Shown here: in pieces, positions 42,786 to 53,341 of the stretch
How the letters are laid out: each line of letters opens with the position of its first letter
How positions within the stretch are numbered: position 1 is the stretch's first letter
Assembly: GCA_947591605.1 (NCBI GenBank)
Contig: CANQDF010000002.1
Span: 1-64,000 of the forward strand
DNA length: 64,000 bases
Origin: an uncultured Clostridia bacterium
GTDB lineage: Bacteria; Bacillota; Clostridia; Lachnospirales; CAG-274
Direction of reading: 5' to 3'
Made by a program: the position numbers and the translations under genes
The notes under the pieces: model-generated
Told to the model about the DNA's origin: nothing
The model's database searches: none
What the model saw: only the letters and a program-made list of their open reading frames with translations

Positions 42786-42786
42786 T

Positions 42787-42810
42787 AAAAAAAAGTCCTT
42801 TAGGACTTTT
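42787..42810 (-). terminator. Terminator of the tRNA operon
   Basis: AAAAGTCC / GGACTTTT (42810-42791) followed by T run on the minus strand, ten bases after tRNA-Leu. Confidence 0.85.
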
Positions 42811-42819
42811 AAGGTAAAA

Positions 42820-42903
42820 TGCCGGTGACCGGACTCGAACCGGTACAGGGTTGCCCCCGAGGGATTTTAAGTCCCTTGCGTCTGCCAATTCCGCCACACC
42901 GGC
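42820..42903 (-). tRNA. tRNA-Leu (anticodon TAA)
   Basis: 84 bases with acceptor GCCGGTG/CACCGGC, D arm, anticodon loop CTTAAAA (anticodon TAA), a long type-II variable arm (CTCGGGGGCAACCC) and T loop GGTTCGAGTCC. Discriminator A; CCA is not encoded. Last of three tRNAs. Confidence 0.95.
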
Positions 42904-42911
42904 ATAAAAAA

Positions 42912-42984
42912 TGGGAACAATAGGGCTCGAACCTATGACCCTCTGCTTGTAAGGCAGATGCTCTCCCAGCTGAGCTATGCTCCC
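42912..42984 (-). tRNA. tRNA-Val (anticodon TAC)
   Basis: 73 bases: acceptor GGGAGCA/TGTTCCC, GCTCAGCTGGGAGAGC D arm, anticodon loop CTTACAA, T arm ATAGGTTCGAGCCCTAT, discriminator A. CCA not encoded. Confidence 0.95.
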
Positions 42985-42998
42985 ATATCTTATTTAAG

Positions 42999-43075
<77 letters not shown>

Positions 43076-43109
43076 ACATTTAATATACTCGCTTATTGGC
43101 GACTTAATT

Positions 43110-43138
43110 ATTATAAAACAAAACAAAAACAATGTCAA
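43110..43138 (-). promoter_or_regulatory. Consensus promoter of the tRNA operon
   Basis: TTGACA (43138-43133), 17-base spacer, TATAAT (43115-43110) on the minus strand, 35 bases before tRNA-Asp. Confidence 0.9.
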
Positions 43139-43182
43139 GCACTTTTTGCAATTTTTAACCCTGCATTTTGCATAAAAAAGAG

Positions 43183-43416
43183 GCTGTCGCAAAACTAAAT
43201 TATTCAAGAAAAAATGGAATTTTAGATAATGTTACTTTCAAAATATCTTAAAGTAACTTTGGCGCCGCAGGCTAAAATCCGCAGGACGAGCTTTGCCCGT
43301 CCGAGGAAAAGAGGGAGTCGCCAGCCTTTGGCTGGCACGAATCTCTTTATTCATTGTAAAAAAATGAATGAAATGTTGGCATTTCATTCAAGGGGGTGTT
43401 GTTTTGCAACACCCCC
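43183..43416 (-). repeat. Family-A repeat, copy A6
   Basis: On the minus strand: hairpin GGGGGTGTTG/CAACACCCCC (43416-43392) seven bases after the gyrA stop, terminator TGAATGAAATG/CATTTCATTCA with T run, GCCAGCC/GGCTGGC, then the family body ending TTTTGCGACAG. Confidence 0.85.
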
Positions 43417-43423
43417 TTGTATG

Positions 43424-45916
43424 TTATTCCTCATCGTCGGTGCCGTCACCGCTGTTGCTGTCTTCGTCGGATATAATATCCTCCTCGTTTATCTTTGCTA
43501 TACTCATTACGGTAACACCCTCGTCAATGTTTATCAGCTTAACGCCCTGCGCTATTCTGCCTACGGTGGAAATATCTCTTACCCTTATACGTATAATTAT
43601 TCCCTCGCTTGTAACAAGCATTAGCTCCTCACTGTCGTTTACCATGGCTATGCCTACGGCGTAACCCGTTTTTTCCGTCACCTTGTATGCCTTAAGACCC
43701 TTGCCGCCTCTTGACTGCACACGGAAGCTGGATGTATCGGTACATTTGCCGTAGCCCTTTTCGCTTACGATAAGCAGCTTTAAGCCATCCTCTATGACCT
43801 CTGCGCCTATTACCTCGTCGCCCTCGTTAAGGTTTATTGCCCTTACACCTGCGGCTGTCCTGCCGAGGTTTCTTAGATCGGACTGACTGAAACGTATTGC
43901 CATACCGAATTTTGTCGCAACAAATATATCCTTGTTTCCTTCAAGGGTGTGTACCGCAATAAGATCATCGTCATCTCTGAGGTTTATTGCCCTCAGACCG
44001 CCCGACCTTATATTTTTAAAGCTGTCTGCGCTTATCTTTTTGATAACGCCCTTTTTTGTTACCATTACAAAGCTTGTATTTTCGTCTATGTCCCTTACGG
44101 TAAGCACTTCCTCAATTTTTTCACCCTCGTCAAGGTTAAGGAGGTTGACAACGGGCGTACCCTTTGCGTTTCTGCCTGCCTCGGGTATCTGCCATGTTTT
44201 GGTGCGGTAAACCTTGCCCATATCGGTAAAATAAAGCATATTGCTATGGTTTGAGCTCAAGAAGAGATCCTTAACATAATCCTCCTCCCTTGTCTGCATA
44301 CCTATTATGCCTTTGCCGCCTCTGTTCTGGCTCTTGTAGGTGTCAAGGGGCAGCCTTTTTATATAGTTCATGGAGGTCATTGTAATTACGCTCATTTCGT
44401 CCTCAATGAGATCCTCCATATCTATTTCTCCCATATCCTGTACTATGGACGTAAGTCTTTCATCGCTGAAGCGATTTTTAATTTCGGTTATTTCACCCTT
44501 TATTACCTCATAAAGCTTGTTTTCATCGGATAAAATAAGCTCATACTCGGCAATTTTTACCTTAAGCTCGTCAAGCTCGTTGAAAAGCCTCTCCCTTTCT
44601 ATACCTACCAGAGCAATTACACGCATATTACAGATTGCTTCCGCCTGTATATCGGTAAAATCAAACCTTTCGATAAGTCTTTCCTTTGCCTCGGACTTAA
44701 CACGGGACGACCTTATTATGTTTAATACCTCGTCTATGTTGTCGATAGCCTTTACAAGACCCTCCACTATATGGATGCGTGCCTGTGCCTTTTTAAGGTC
44801 AAAAAGGGTACGCCTTGTTATTATCTCCTCCTGATACTTAAGATAATAATCCAGCATTTCCTTAAGGTTTAAAATGCGTGGTACGCCGTCTACTATTGAA
44901 AGAAAAATTATGGAATATGTTTCCTGAAGCTGACTGAATTTATAGAGCTGATTTAAAACTATCTCCGCATTGGCGTCCTTTTTGCACTCAATTACAATTT
45001 TTATCTCCGCCTTTTGGCTGTAATCGTTTACATCGCTTATACCTTCAACACGCTTATCCTTTACAAGCTCGGCTATCTGCTTTATGAGCTTTTGTTTGTT
45101 TACCTGATAGGGTATCTCGGAGATAACTATTTCCTCTCTGCCGTTGGGCTTTACCTCTATCTCCGCCCTTGCCCTAAGCTTAAGCCTGCCTCTGCCTGTC
45201 CTGTAAGCGGAGGAAATGCCGCCCGTGCCGTAAATTATGCCGCCTGTGGGAAAATCGGGGCCCTTTATAAGCGCCATAAGCTCGTCAATATCGGTATCCC
45301 TGTGCTCCTCTATATGGTTGTCTATCATTTTTATAATGGCGTTTATTACCTCCGTAAGGTTATGAGGAGGTATATTTGTTGCCATACCCACGGCGATACC
45401 GCTTGAGCCGTTTATAAGCAGATTGGGTATCCTGGAGGGCAGCACAACGGGCTCCTTAAATTCACCGTCGTAATTATCTATAAAATCTACGGTATCCTTG
45501 TCTATATCCCTCAGCATCTCCATGCTTATTTTTTGGAGCTTTGCCTCGGTATAACGTGACGCTGCGGCGCCAAAGCCGTCTATGGAGCCAAAGTTGCCGT
45601 GGCCGTCCACAAGCATATACCTCATATTGAAGTCCTGCGCCATCCTTACCAGAGCATCGTATATTGAGGAATCACCGTGAGGATGATATTTACCCATTGT
45701 ATCGCCCACTATACGGGCGCATTTTTTATAGCCCTTTGAAGGGTCGAGGTTAAGCTCGTTCATAGCGTAGAGGATACGCCTCTGTACGGGCTTAAGTCCG
45801 TCCCTTACATCGGGCAGAGCCCTTGCAACTATAACGCTCATGGCATAGTCGATGTAAGAGCTTTTCATTTCCTCGGATATTTCTATTTCGGTTATTTTAT
45901 CAAATTGTTCTTCCAC
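43424..45916 (-). CDS. gyrA: DNA gyrase subunit A
   Basis: 830 residues. The breakage-reunion subunit of gyrase. Catalytic tyrosine in [10 protein letters not shown] (about residue 123); [25 protein letters not shown] at the N-terminus. The C-terminal DNA-wrapping domain holds GyrA boxes QNRGGKG and QSRGGKG, which separate it from ParC. Acidic tail [15 protein letters not shown]. Start ATG has AGGAGGAG. Follows gyrB after 12 bases; ends at family-A repeat A6. Confidence 0.98.
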   Translation of the reverse strand: MEEQFDKITEIEISEEMKSSYIDYAMSVIVARALPDVRDGLKPVQRRILYAMNELNLDPSKGYKKCARIVGDTMGKYHPHGDSSIYDALVRMAQDFNMRYMLVDGHGNFGSIDGFGAAASRYTEAKLQKISMEMLRDIDKDTVDFIDNYDGEFKEPVVLPSRIPNLLINGSSGIAVGMATNIPPHNLTEVINAIIKMIDNHIEEHRDTDIDELMALIKGPDFPTGGIIYGTGGISSAYRTGRGRLKLRARAEIEVKPNGREEIVISEIPYQVNKQKLIKQIAELVKDKRVEGISDVNDYSQKAEIKIVIECKKDANAEIVLNQLYKFSQLQETYSIIFLSIVDGVPRILNLKEMLDYYLKYQEEIITRRTLFDLKKAQARIHIVEGLVKAIDNIDEVLNIIRSSRVKSEAKERLIERFDFTDIQAEAICNMRVIALVGIERERLFNELDELKVKIAEYELILSDENKLYEVIKGEITEIKNRFSDERLTSIVQDMGEIDMEDLIEDEMSVITMTSMNYIKRLPLDTYKSQNRGGKGIIGMQTREEDYVKDLFLSSNHSNMLYFTDMGKVYRTKTWQIPEAGRNAKGTPVVNLLNLDEGEKIEEVLTVRDIDENTSFVMVTKKGVIKKISADSFKNIRSGGLRAINLRDDDDLIAVHTLEGNKDIFVATKFGMAIRFSQSDLRNLGRTAAGVRAINLNEGDEVIGAEVIEDGLKLLIVSEKGYGKCTDTSSFRVQSRGGKGLKAYKVTEKTGYAVGIAMVNDSEELMLVTSEGIIIRIRVRDISTVGRIAQGVKLINIDEGVTVMSIAKINEEDIISDEDSNSGDGTDDEE

Positions 45917-45928
45917 AAATGCTCCTCC

Positions 45929-47833
45929 TTATACATCAAGGGTTGCAAAATTTGCATTTTCCTGAATAAAAATTCGTCTTGGCTCCACATCGTCGCCCAT
46001 AAGCTGGGAGAATATTTCGTCCGCAATACGTGCGTCCTCTATGGTAACACGCTTTAAAATACGGTTTTTGGGATCCATGGTGGTTTCCCACAGCTGATTG
46101 TAATCCATCTCGCCAAGACCCTTGTAACGCTGTATAGGCTTCATGCCCTCGGAGCCTATCTCGGCAATTATCCTATCTCTTTCCTCATCGCTGTAGGCAT
46201 AGTATTCTCCCTTGCCCTTTTCAAGCTTGTAGAGAGGAGGCTGAGCAAGATATACATGCCCGTCCTCTATTATCTGCTGCATAAATCTGTAAATAAAGGT
46301 GAGCAAAAGGGTGGCTATATGCGCACCGTCTACATCGGCATCCGTCATAATGACTATTTTGTTGTAGCGCAGATTGTCTATATTAAAATCGTCCCTTATG
46401 CCCGTACCGAATGCCGTTATCATGGAGCGTATCTCTTCGTTGCCCCATATTCTCTCCTCGCTTGCTTTTTCCACATTCAATATTTTTCCTCTTAAGGGAA
46501 GTATTGCCTGCGTCCTGGAATCCCTTGCCTTTACAGCCGAACCGCCTGCGGAATCACCCTCGACTATATATATCTCGCAGTTTTTGGGGTCCTTGTCGGT
46601 GCAGTCGGTAAGCTTGCCGGGCAGCCTGCCTATATCCAGAGCGGATTTGCGCTTTACAAGCTCCTTAGCCTTTCTTGCAGCCTCCCTCATTCTGGATGCC
46701 GTAAGCGCACTGTCGTAAATTATCTTTGTAATATTTGGGTTTTCCTCCAAAAAATACTGTAAATTTTCGGCAAAAACAGCCTGGACTGCGTTTGTTGCGG
46801 CGGAATTGCCGAGCTTTGTCTTGGTCTGACCCTCAAACTGGGGCTCCGATATTTTTATGCTTATTATGGAGGTAAGCCCGGATCTTATATCATCGCCTGT
46901 GAGCTTGTCGTTGTCCTTTAAAAGACCCGCTTTTTTACCGTAATCGTTTATGGTTTTGGTAAGCGCATTTCTAAAGCCCGTAACATGCGTGCCTCCGTCG
47001 GTGGTATTTATGTTGTTTACATAGGAATAGCAGTTTTCTATTTCGCCGTCATTATGCTGAAAGGCTACCTCTACCTTTATATCGTCCTTAAAGCCCTCGC
47101 AATAAAATATACTGTCGTATATGGGCTGCTTGCTGCGGTTTATATGCTGTACAAACTCCTTTATACCGCCGTCATAGTGGAACACCTTTTCCTTGCTTTT
47201 GCCTTCCCTTTCGTCCTTAAGGGTTATTTTTACGCCCTTTGTAAGGAAAGCCGTTTCCTGAAGGTGATTTTTAAGCGTTTCAAAATTAAACTCCGTATCC
47301 TCAAAAATTTCGGCGTCGGGCTTGAACCTTACATAGGTGCCGGTTTTATTTTCGTCGCAGGTGCCCTTTTCGGTAAGCTTATCCATTACCTTGCCTCTTT
47401 GATAATGCTGCTCGTAAATTTTTCCGTTGGAAAAGATATTTACCGTAAGCCATTCGCTCAGGGCGTTTACAACGGATGCGCCCACGCCGTGCAGACCTCC
47501 GCTCACCTTATATACGCCGCCTCCGAATTTGCCGCCTGCATGAAGTATGGTAAATACCACTTCTACCGCAGGTATGCCCTTTTGGGGGTGTATGCCTATG
47601 GGTATGCCTCTGCCGTTATCCAGCACAGAGATCGTGCCGTCGTCATGTATTGTAACGTTTATATCCGTACAAAAGCCCGCAAGAGCCTCGTCAATGGAAT
47701 TATCCACAATTTCATACACACAGTGATGAAGACCCCTTGCCGAAGTGGAGCCTATATACATACCGGGTCTTTTTCTTACGGCCTCAAGACCCTCCAAAAT
47801 TTGTATTTGACTTTCGTTATATTCCTGCTGCAT
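45929..47833 (-). CDS. gyrB: DNA gyrase subunit B
   Basis: 634 residues. GHKL ATPase ([52 protein letters not shown]), transducer domain with KTKLGNS, and TOPRIM metal site ([18 protein letters not shown]). The short form lacks the Gram-negative insertion. ATG 47833 has AAGGAGA at the right spacing; the frame to 47857 is not needed. In the 150-base gap to recF a TATAAT (about 47962) suggests its own promoter. Confidence 0.98.
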   Translation of the reverse strand: MQQEYNESQIQILEGLEAVRKRPGMYIGSTSARGLHHCVYEIVDNSIDEALAGFCTDINVTIHDDGTISVLDNGRGIPIGIHPQKGIPAVEVVFTILHAGGKFGGGVYKVSGGLHGVGASVVNALSEWLTVNIFSNGKIYEQHYQRGKVMDKLTEKGTCDENKTGTYVRFKPDAEIFEDTEFNFETLKNHLQETAFLTKGVKITLKDEREGKSKEKVFHYDGGIKEFVQHINRSKQPIYDSIFYCEGFKDDIKVEVAFQHNDGEIENCYSYVNNINTTDGGTHVTGFRNALTKTINDYGKKAGLLKDNDKLTGDDIRSGLTSIISIKISEPQFEGQTKTKLGNSAATNAVQAVFAENLQYFLEENPNITKIIYDSALTASRMREAARKAKELVKRKSALDIGRLPGKLTDCTDKDPKNCEIYIVEGDSAGGSAVKARDSRTQAILPLRGKILNVEKASEERIWGNEEIRSMITAFGTGIRDDFNIDNLRYNKIVIMTDADVDGAHIATLLLTFIYRFMQQIIEDGHVYLAQPPLYKLEKGKGEYYAYSDEERDRIIAEIGSEGMKPIQRYKGLGEMDYNQLWETTMDPKNRILKRVTIEDARIADEIFSQLMGDDVEPRRIFIQENANFATLDV

Positions 47834-47982
47834 TTTTATCTCCTTACAAAAAACCAAATATAGATATACCCTATAATACTTTATTTTTCGTTTTTAAGGC
47901 ATTTTAGTTTTCATTCGATACCTACCACACCAAAACAGAAAAATTTTAATATAGGTTAATTATAACACAAATTAAAATATTT

Positions 47983-49059
47983 TTAAAGTATTTTTCCTTT
48001 TTTTATGTTGAAAATTTTTGATTTTGAAGATATATCCTTTATCGAATCCTCAATACCCGTACAGGTTATTATTGTCTGCATATCGCCTATGGCATTTATA
48101 AGGCTTTGCTGCCTCTGCTTATCCAGCTCGGAAAGCACATCGTCAAGCAAAAAAACGGGATTCTCCCCCCGTTCGGATCTGATAAGCTCTATTTCCGCAA
48201 GCTTGGTGCTTATGCAGGCGCTCCTCTGCTGACCCTGCGAGCCGAAGAGCCTTGTATTTTTGCCGTTTATAAAAAACACGACATCATCCTTGTGTACGCC
48301 GTGGGAGGTAGAACCCGTTACAATATCTCTTTCATGGTTTTTTTTAAGCTTTGATATAAAGTCCTTTTCCGAAACATCGTTTTTATATTCTATACAAAGC
48401 TCCTCTGCCCCGGACGATATTTTTTTATGGATCCTGCACGCAAACAAATTAAGCCCTTCAATAAAGCTGCGACGTATTTTTATAAGCTTTACGCCGCATT
48501 CGCTAAGCTGACAGTCGTAAATATCCAGCAGCTCGTATTGTTTTTTGCTCTTTTGAAGATCCTTTAAAAGGTTATTGCGCTGTTTTAAAATTTTATAGTA
48601 TTTTTTTAAATTGTAGTAGTAGATATTGTTTATCTGACATATTTCTATATCCATAAAACGGCGTCTTTCGGACGGACCGGATTGTATAAGCTGCAGATCC
48701 TGCGGGCCGAAAAATACCACATTAAGCACCCCGAATAGATCTCCGAGCTTTTGTATAGGCATGCCGTTTACGTTTATCGTCTTTTTTTTGCCGCCGTCAA
48801 GGTGTATATCTATTTTATCCGTATACGGCAGCCCCAGCCTGAGCATAATATGAGCCTCGTCCTCGGAAAAGGCTATTATATCTTTGTCGGTAACGCAGCT
48901 TCTGTGGCTCCTGCCTGTCGAACACATATAAACGGCCTCAAGTATATTTGTTTTGCCCTGGGCGTTTTTGCCGTAAATTATATTAAGACCCGGGTCAAAT
49001 TCTATCTCTGCTTTTGATATATTTCTGTAATTGCACAGATCCAAGCTTTTAATATACAT
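47983..49059 (-). CDS. recF: DNA replication and repair protein RecF
   Basis: 358 residues. SMC-like ATPase that helps load RecA at gaps. Walker A GKNAQGKTNILEA at about 33-45, FFGPQDLQLIQSGPSERRRFMD in the middle, and signature/Walker B SQGQQRSACISTKLAE...NPVFLLDDVLSELD near the C-terminus. Start two bases after the S4-domain gene, the usual dnaN-S4-recF order of Firmicutes. Confidence 0.97.
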   Translation of the reverse strand: MYIKSLDLCNYRNISKAEIEFDPGLNIIYGKNAQGKTNILEAVYMCSTGRSHRSCVTDKDIIAFSEDEAHIMLRLGLPYTDKIDIHLDGGKKKTINVNGMPIQKLGDLFGVLNVVFFGPQDLQLIQSGPSERRRFMDIEICQINNIYYYNLKKYYKILKQRNNLLKDLQKSKKQYELLDIYDCQLSECGVKLIKIRRSFIEGLNLFACRIHKKISSGAEELCIEYKNDVSEKDFISKLKKNHERDIVTGSTSHGVHKDDVVFFINGKNTRLFGSQGQQRSACISTKLAEIELIRSERGENPVFLLDDVLSELDKQRQQSLINAIGDMQTIITCTGIEDSIKDISSKSKIFNIKKGKIL

Positions 49060-49061
49060 CT

Positions 49062-49280
49062 TCAGTCATCCCGCCTGCAGGCCATATATTCCGTTCCGTC
49101 AAATTCCATAATATCCCCGTCGTATACCTTTTTGCCCCTCATGGTGCAAACCTCGCCGTTTAGCTTTACCTCTCCGTTTTGTATAAGCATTTTTGCATCG
49201 GAGCCCTGGCTTATTATATCCGCAAGCTTCATAAGCTGCTGCAGCTTTACAAACTCGGTATGAAAACAGACCTTTTTCAT
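49062..49280 (-). CDS. S4-domain RNA-binding protein (YaaA/RlbA type)
   Basis: 72 residues, one S4 domain (LMKLADIISQGSDAKMLIQNGEVKLNGEVCTMRGKK). Found between dnaN and recF in most Firmicutes; binds RNA, probably ribosomal. Translation is likely coupled with recF, two bases away. Confidence 0.93.
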   Translation of the reverse strand: MKKVCFHTEFVKLQQLMKLADIISQGSDAKMLIQNGEVKLNGEVCTMRGKKVYDGDIMEFDGTEYMACRRDD

Positions 49281-49292
49281 AAAAATGCCTCC

Positions 49293-50393
49293 TTAAAGCT
49301 TTAAAGGCAGTATAAGATATTTATATTCGTTTTTATCTGTGCTTTTTATTATGCAGGGGCTGAGAGCCGACATAAAGTTAAGCACAATAATATCGTCCTC
49401 TATATTTTTTAATACGTCTATTATATAGTTTGCATTAAAGCTTATTTTAAGGTTTTCTCCCTCCGCTTCAATGCTTACCTGCTCAAAAACCTCGCCTATT
49501 TCGGCTTTTGAGGTTATATCCATTACAGAGGATGTTATATCAAGCGTAACGGGAGCCTTTTTTGGATCCTTTACTATGAGCACAGCCCTTTCAAGCGCAC
49601 GCAAGAGCTCCTCTCTGTTTGCCTTTACTATCGTATTGGCATCGGCATTGAAGAGATTTTCATATTCCATATACCGGCCGTCTATAAGCCTGGATACCAT
49701 TGTGCATGTGCTCATCTCAAAAAGAGCATGCCTGTCCTTTATATAGATATTGATGTATTCGTCCTCGCCCGAGGGAGCTATATTGCTTATTTCTCCGAGC
49801 GTCCTGGCAGGCACTATAATATCCTTGTATGTGCTGTATTCCGCCTCTGCCGTGCGGAAGCTGACCCTGTAGCCGTCTATTGCGACTATATTTATTTTGC
49901 TAGGAGATATTTCCAAAAATTCGCCGGTGAGCACGGGCCTTGTATCCTCGCTTGCGACAGAAAAAATAGTCTGCTTTATAATATTTTTAAATACCGTATT
50001 TTTTATTTTAAGAAAATCGTCCTTTTCCACCTCCGGTGGCTGAGGAAACTCGGCACCGGGATGTCCCATAAGCTTAAACTCGGCACGTCCGCTTTTGATA
50101 ACGGCACAGTTTTTTTCGTCAACGGAAATGTTTATATCCCTTTCGGGCATATTTCTTATTATGTTTGAAAACAGCCTTGAATCCAGCGCAACGCTGCCAA
50201 GCTCGTATACCTCCGCCTCTATGTTTGCGGTTTCTATGCTTAGCTCAAGGTTATTTGCCATAAGGCGAAAGCCCTTTCTGTCGGAGATAAGGAGTATACA
50301 TTCAAGTATGGGCTGAGTTGTTCTCTGTGCAACTGCCTTTGAAACTATGGATATGTTGTTTGTAAGTAATTCTTTTGAGCAGGTAATATTCAT
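49293..50393 (-). CDS. dnaN: DNA polymerase III beta sliding clamp
   Basis: 366 residues in three clamp domains. Encircles DNA and tethers the replicase. N-terminal LLTNNISIVSKAVAQRTTQPILECILL and the C-terminal IVLNFMSALSPCIIKS...YLILPLKL are typical. AAGGAAGG precedes ATG 50393. Separated from dnaA by a 287-base spacer that holds the unwinding region of oriC. Confidence 0.98.
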   Translation of the reverse strand: MNITCSKELLTNNISIVSKAVAQRTTQPILECILLISDRKGFRLMANNLELSIETANIEAEVYELGSVALDSRLFSNIIRNMPERDINISVDEKNCAVIKSGRAEFKLMGHPGAEFPQPPEVEKDDFLKIKNTVFKNIIKQTIFSVASEDTRPVLTGEFLEISPSKINIVAIDGYRVSFRTAEAEYSTYKDIIVPARTLGEISNIAPSGEDEYINIYIKDRHALFEMSTCTMVSRLIDGRYMEYENLFNADANTIVKANREELLRALERAVLIVKDPKKAPVTLDITSSVMDITSKAEIGEVFEQVSIEAEGENLKISFNANYIIDVLKNIEDDIIVLNFMSALSPCIIKSTDKNEYKYLILPLKL

Positions 50394-50423
50394 TTTTTTA
50401 TCCTTCCTTAATGTGTAAAAAAA

Positions 50424-50657
50424 TTATCCCCATATATTTTGAGGCGGTGTTGTATAATATATAATAATATATAATACAGTAGTAGTAGCAGTAGGGGCTG
50501 TTATTTTGTTGAAAAGCAGCCCCGTTACGTTATTTAAGCCGTTTTTTATGAGGACAAAATGTTTATTGCGGTGTTAAAAATTGTATATTTATCCTCATTA
50601 ATCCACAATAAAATTTATTTTTTTTAATTGTTTGTTTTTGTCAACAGCTTGTCCACA
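50424..50657. other. oriC unwinding region (DnaA boxes, DnaA-trio, AT-rich DUE)
   Basis: In the dnaA-dnaN spacer, read from the dnaA side: near-consensus DnaA boxes TTGTCCACA (50649-50657), TTGTCAACA (50638-50646), TAATCCACA (50599-50607) and TTATCCTCA (50589-50597). Next come a GC patch GGGGC (50494-50498), then trinucleotides TAG/CAG (50477-50494: CAG TAG TAG TAG CAG TAG), then an AT-only stretch (50451-50476). This order matches the Bacillus subtilis basal unwinding system. A GGGGCTG/CAGCCCC hairpin (50494-50523) adjoins the trios. Another box TTATCCCCA is at 50424-50432. Confidence 0.85.
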
Positions 50658-50680
50658 TACAATTTACATAGGATTGTTGA

Positions 50681-52039
50681 TCATTTGCCGGTTATTATCT
50701 TTTCTATATCGGAGATGGTTGTGCCGAATTCAATGCTTTCGTCAATTTTTTTGCCGACTGTTTCAACGGCGTGCATAACTGTGGAATGATCCTTGCCGCC
50801 AAAGCTGTTGCCTATGCTTACAAGGGTTTCGTTAAGCAGCTTTCTGCAAAGGTACATGGCTATCTGTCTTGCAAGGGCAAGGTCCTTTGTTTTCTTTTTG
50901 GAGCAGAGGTCCTCGAGTGTAAAGTTGTAATAGCCTGCTACGGTGTTTTGTATATATTCTATGGTTATCTCCGGTTTGGAGGAGCCTATTTTATCCTTTA
51001 AAGCCGTCATTGCAAGGTCAAGGGTTATCTCGTTTGGGTTTGAGGTAAGCTTTGAATATGCTATTACGGTGGTAAGCACGCCCTCCATCTCTCTTACGTT
51101 GCTTTTTACGGATTCGGCTATGTAGTTGAGCACCTCTATGTCGATGTTTATACCCTGGTTTTCAGCCTTTTCCTGCAAAATGGCTACCCTTGTTTCAAGG
51201 TCGGGCGAGCTTATGTCTATCGTCATGCCGCTTGCCAGCCTTGATACAAGCCTGTCGGTAAGGTTTTGTATATTTGAGGGGTGGCGGTCGGAGGTTATAA
51301 CTATCTGTTTGCCCTTTTCCCACAGATCGTTAAAGGTAAAGAAAAATTCCTCCTGTGTGCCTATTTTATCGGATATAAACTGTATATCGTCAATTAAAAG
51401 CACATCCAGCTCACGGTATTTTTGCCTGAATTTTTCCGGCCCGTTGTTGTTTTTGTTTCTTATGGCGCTTATAAGCTCGTTTGTAAAGGTTTCGCAGGAA
51501 ACGTAAAGCAGCTTTACCTTTGGGTTGTTTTTATATACCTCGTTGCCTATTGCGTGCATGAGATGAGTTTTTCCCAGTCCGACGCCGCCGTATAAAAACA
51601 GCGGATTGTATGACGAGCCGGGGTTTTGCGATACTGCGACCGCAGCGGCGTGCGCCATCTGGTTATTTTTGCCCACAATAAAGTTTTCAAAGGTGTATCT
51701 GGGCATAAGGCCGTTTTCCATACGGAGCACGTTGTTTTTGTACGGCTTTATTTCCTCCCGGTAGTCTTCGGTTATTTCGGATATATCGTCGGAGCTTAAA
51801 ACTATTTTTACGTTTATGGGTCTTCTGCCGTTTACAAAGGATATTGCCCTTTCTATGGTTTCGATATATTTATCCTCAACTACCTCCTTTATAAAAGTAA
51901 ATTCGGTTTCAAGTATAAATGCGTCGTTTGTCATGCTTACGGGTACAAGCCCCTTTATCCATGTATCAAATATCAATTCGCTAAGCTGGCTTTTGAGTAT
52001 TTCAAGAGCCTGCTCCCAGTATTCGTTATATATTTCCAT
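50681..52039 (-). CDS. dnaA: Chromosomal replication initiator DnaA
   Basis: 452 residues. N-terminal DnaD/helicase-interaction domain (WEQALEILKSQLSELIFDTWIKGL), AAA+ core with Walker A GGVGLGKTHLMHAIGN and Walker B VLLIDDIQF, and the C-terminal DNA-binding helix-turn-helix with GGKDHSTVMHAVETV. ATG 52039 follows GGAGG at six bases; longer versions to 52111 overlap a DnaA-box region. First gene of the leftward replication cluster. Confidence 0.98.
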   Translation of the reverse strand: MEIYNEYWEQALEILKSQLSELIFDTWIKGLVPVSMTNDAFILETEFTFIKEVVEDKYIETIERAISFVNGRRPINVKIVLSSDDISEITEDYREEIKPYKNNVLRMENGLMPRYTFENFIVGKNNQMAHAAAVAVSQNPGSSYNPLFLYGGVGLGKTHLMHAIGNEVYKNNPKVKLLYVSCETFTNELISAIRNKNNNGPEKFRQKYRELDVLLIDDIQFISDKIGTQEEFFFTFNDLWEKGKQIVITSDRHPSNIQNLTDRLVSRLASGMTIDISSPDLETRVAILQEKAENQGINIDIEVLNYIAESVKSNVREMEGVLTTVIAYSKLTSNPNEITLDLAMTALKDKIGSSKPEITIEYIQNTVAGYYNFTLEDLCSKKKTKDLALARQIAMYLCRKLLNETLVSIGNSFGGKDHSTVMHAVETVGKKIDESIEFGTTISDIEKIITGK

Positions 52040-52112
52040 AATCATCCTCCAAAAAATAATGCGGTTTATAAATGCCGCCTTGATAATGTCATTGTTTTTT
52101 TTGGTGCACAAA

Positions 52113-52190
52113 TGTTGATAACTTAAAATAAAGGCTTATTAAGCTGTATTTTGTTATAAAAATAACAACTTATCCACAAACTTATCAACA
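52113..52190. other. oriC upstream DnaA-box cluster
   Basis: TTATCCACA (52170-52178, consensus) and TTATCAACA (52182-52190) in one orientation and TTATCAACA inverted at 52121-52113, just upstream of dnaA. With the dnaA-dnaN spacer this gives a bipartite origin. These boxes also likely autoregulate dnaA. The rest of 52191-52453 is AT-rich and holds the rightward promoter. Confidence 0.85.
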
Positions 52191-52306
52191 AATTGTTAAT
52201 AGATTCAAATTTTTATGGTATTATATCAGTAATTTTTAACAGCAAACTTATGACCCTATTATACCATAAAATGTGTTTTATTGCATTAACTTTTTTTATA
52301 ATTTTA

Positions 52307-52334
52307 TTGAAAATAATAAAAACTGTGTTATAAT
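52307..52334 (+). promoter_or_regulatory. Putative promoter of the rightward operon
   Basis: TTGAAA (52307-52312), 16-base spacer, TATAAT (52329-52334), about 115 bases before the fumarase alpha gene. Confidence 0.55.
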
Positions 52335-52453
52335 TATTTAAGAATAATATTAAATTGTGTCAAAAGGCTGCGGATGCAGGCATTTTATGCGGGAGTCTGT
52401 CACAAGAGATTATCATTCAATTTTTATAATTTGCTGTTTTAAGGAGAAATACT

Positions 52454-53296
52454 ATGAGAGAGGTCAATGTAAGTAAAATAACGGACTGTATAAAAAGGCT
52501 TTGTATAGATGCCAACTGCTCTCTTAACGATGATATTTATTTTTCGCTTAAAAACTCGCTTGAAGGTGAAAAATCGCCCATAGGCAGGGATATTTTAAAT
52601 CAGATAATAAAAAATGCCGACCTTGCAAGGAAAAAATGCAAGCCCATATGTCAGGATACGGGTATGGCGGTCATTTTTATTGAGATAGGCCAAGATGTAC
52701 ATATTACGGGAGGTTCCCTTACCGACGCCGTAAACGAAGGAGTAAGACAGGGCTATAAGGACGGCTTTTTAAGGAAGTCCGTTGTGGGAGATCCTCTTAT
52801 AAGAGTAAATACCGGGGATAATACTCCCGCCGTAATTCACTATAACATTACGGAGGGGGATAAGATAAAAATAGATGTTGCTCCAAAGGGCTTCGGCTCC
52901 GAAAATATGAGCAAAATATATATGCTTAAGCCCTCAGACGGCATAGAGGGCGTTAAAAATTCGGTAATAGACTGCATTAAAAAAGCAGGCCCCAATCCGT
53001 GCCCTCCTATGGTAGTGGGAGTCGGCATAGGAGGTAATTTTGAAAAATGCGCTTGTCTTGCAAAAAAGGCTCTTTTGCGCCCCGTCGGTTCCTCGTCGGA
53101 TATACCTTATATTGCCGATATGGAAAGAGAACTTTTGGTGCGTGCCAACAAGCTTGGCATAGGGCCACAGGGTCTGGGCGGCAGCACTACGGTGCTGGGT
53201 ATCAATATAGAAGCCTTTGCTACCCATATAGCGGGTCTGCCCGTTGCGGTAAACATAAGCTGCCATGTAACAAGGCATAGATCTGCGGTCATATAA
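52454..53296 (+). CDS. Fumarate hydratase class I, alpha subunit
   Basis: 280 residues, matching the N-terminal (alpha) subunit of two-subunit iron-sulfur fumarases/tartrate dehydratases. Interconverts fumarate and malate. Cluster ligand candidates Cys66 (KPICQDTGM), Cys199 (GNFEKCACLAKKAL) and the C-terminal CHVTRH are intact. ATG with AAGGAGA upstream. Its beta partner is at 56502, after two unrelated genes, although the two subunits are normally adjacent. Confidence 0.9.
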   Translation: MREVNVSKITDCIKRLCIDANCSLNDDIYFSLKNSLEGEKSPIGRDILNQIIKNADLARKKCKPICQDTGMAVIFIEIGQDVHITGGSLTDAVNEGVRQGYKDGFLRKSVVGDPLIRVNTGDNTPAVIHYNITEGDKIKIDVAPKGFGSENMSKIYMLKPSDGIEGVKNSVIDCIKKAGPNPCPPMVVGVGIGGNFEKCACLAKKALLRPVGSSSDIPYIADMERELLVRANKLGIGPQGLGGSTTVLGINIEAFATHIAGLPVAVNISCHVTRHRSAVI

Positions 53297-53341
53297 TACA
53301 GTGCCGAGGACAAAACTTTATTATAGTACAGAGGAAAAGTT

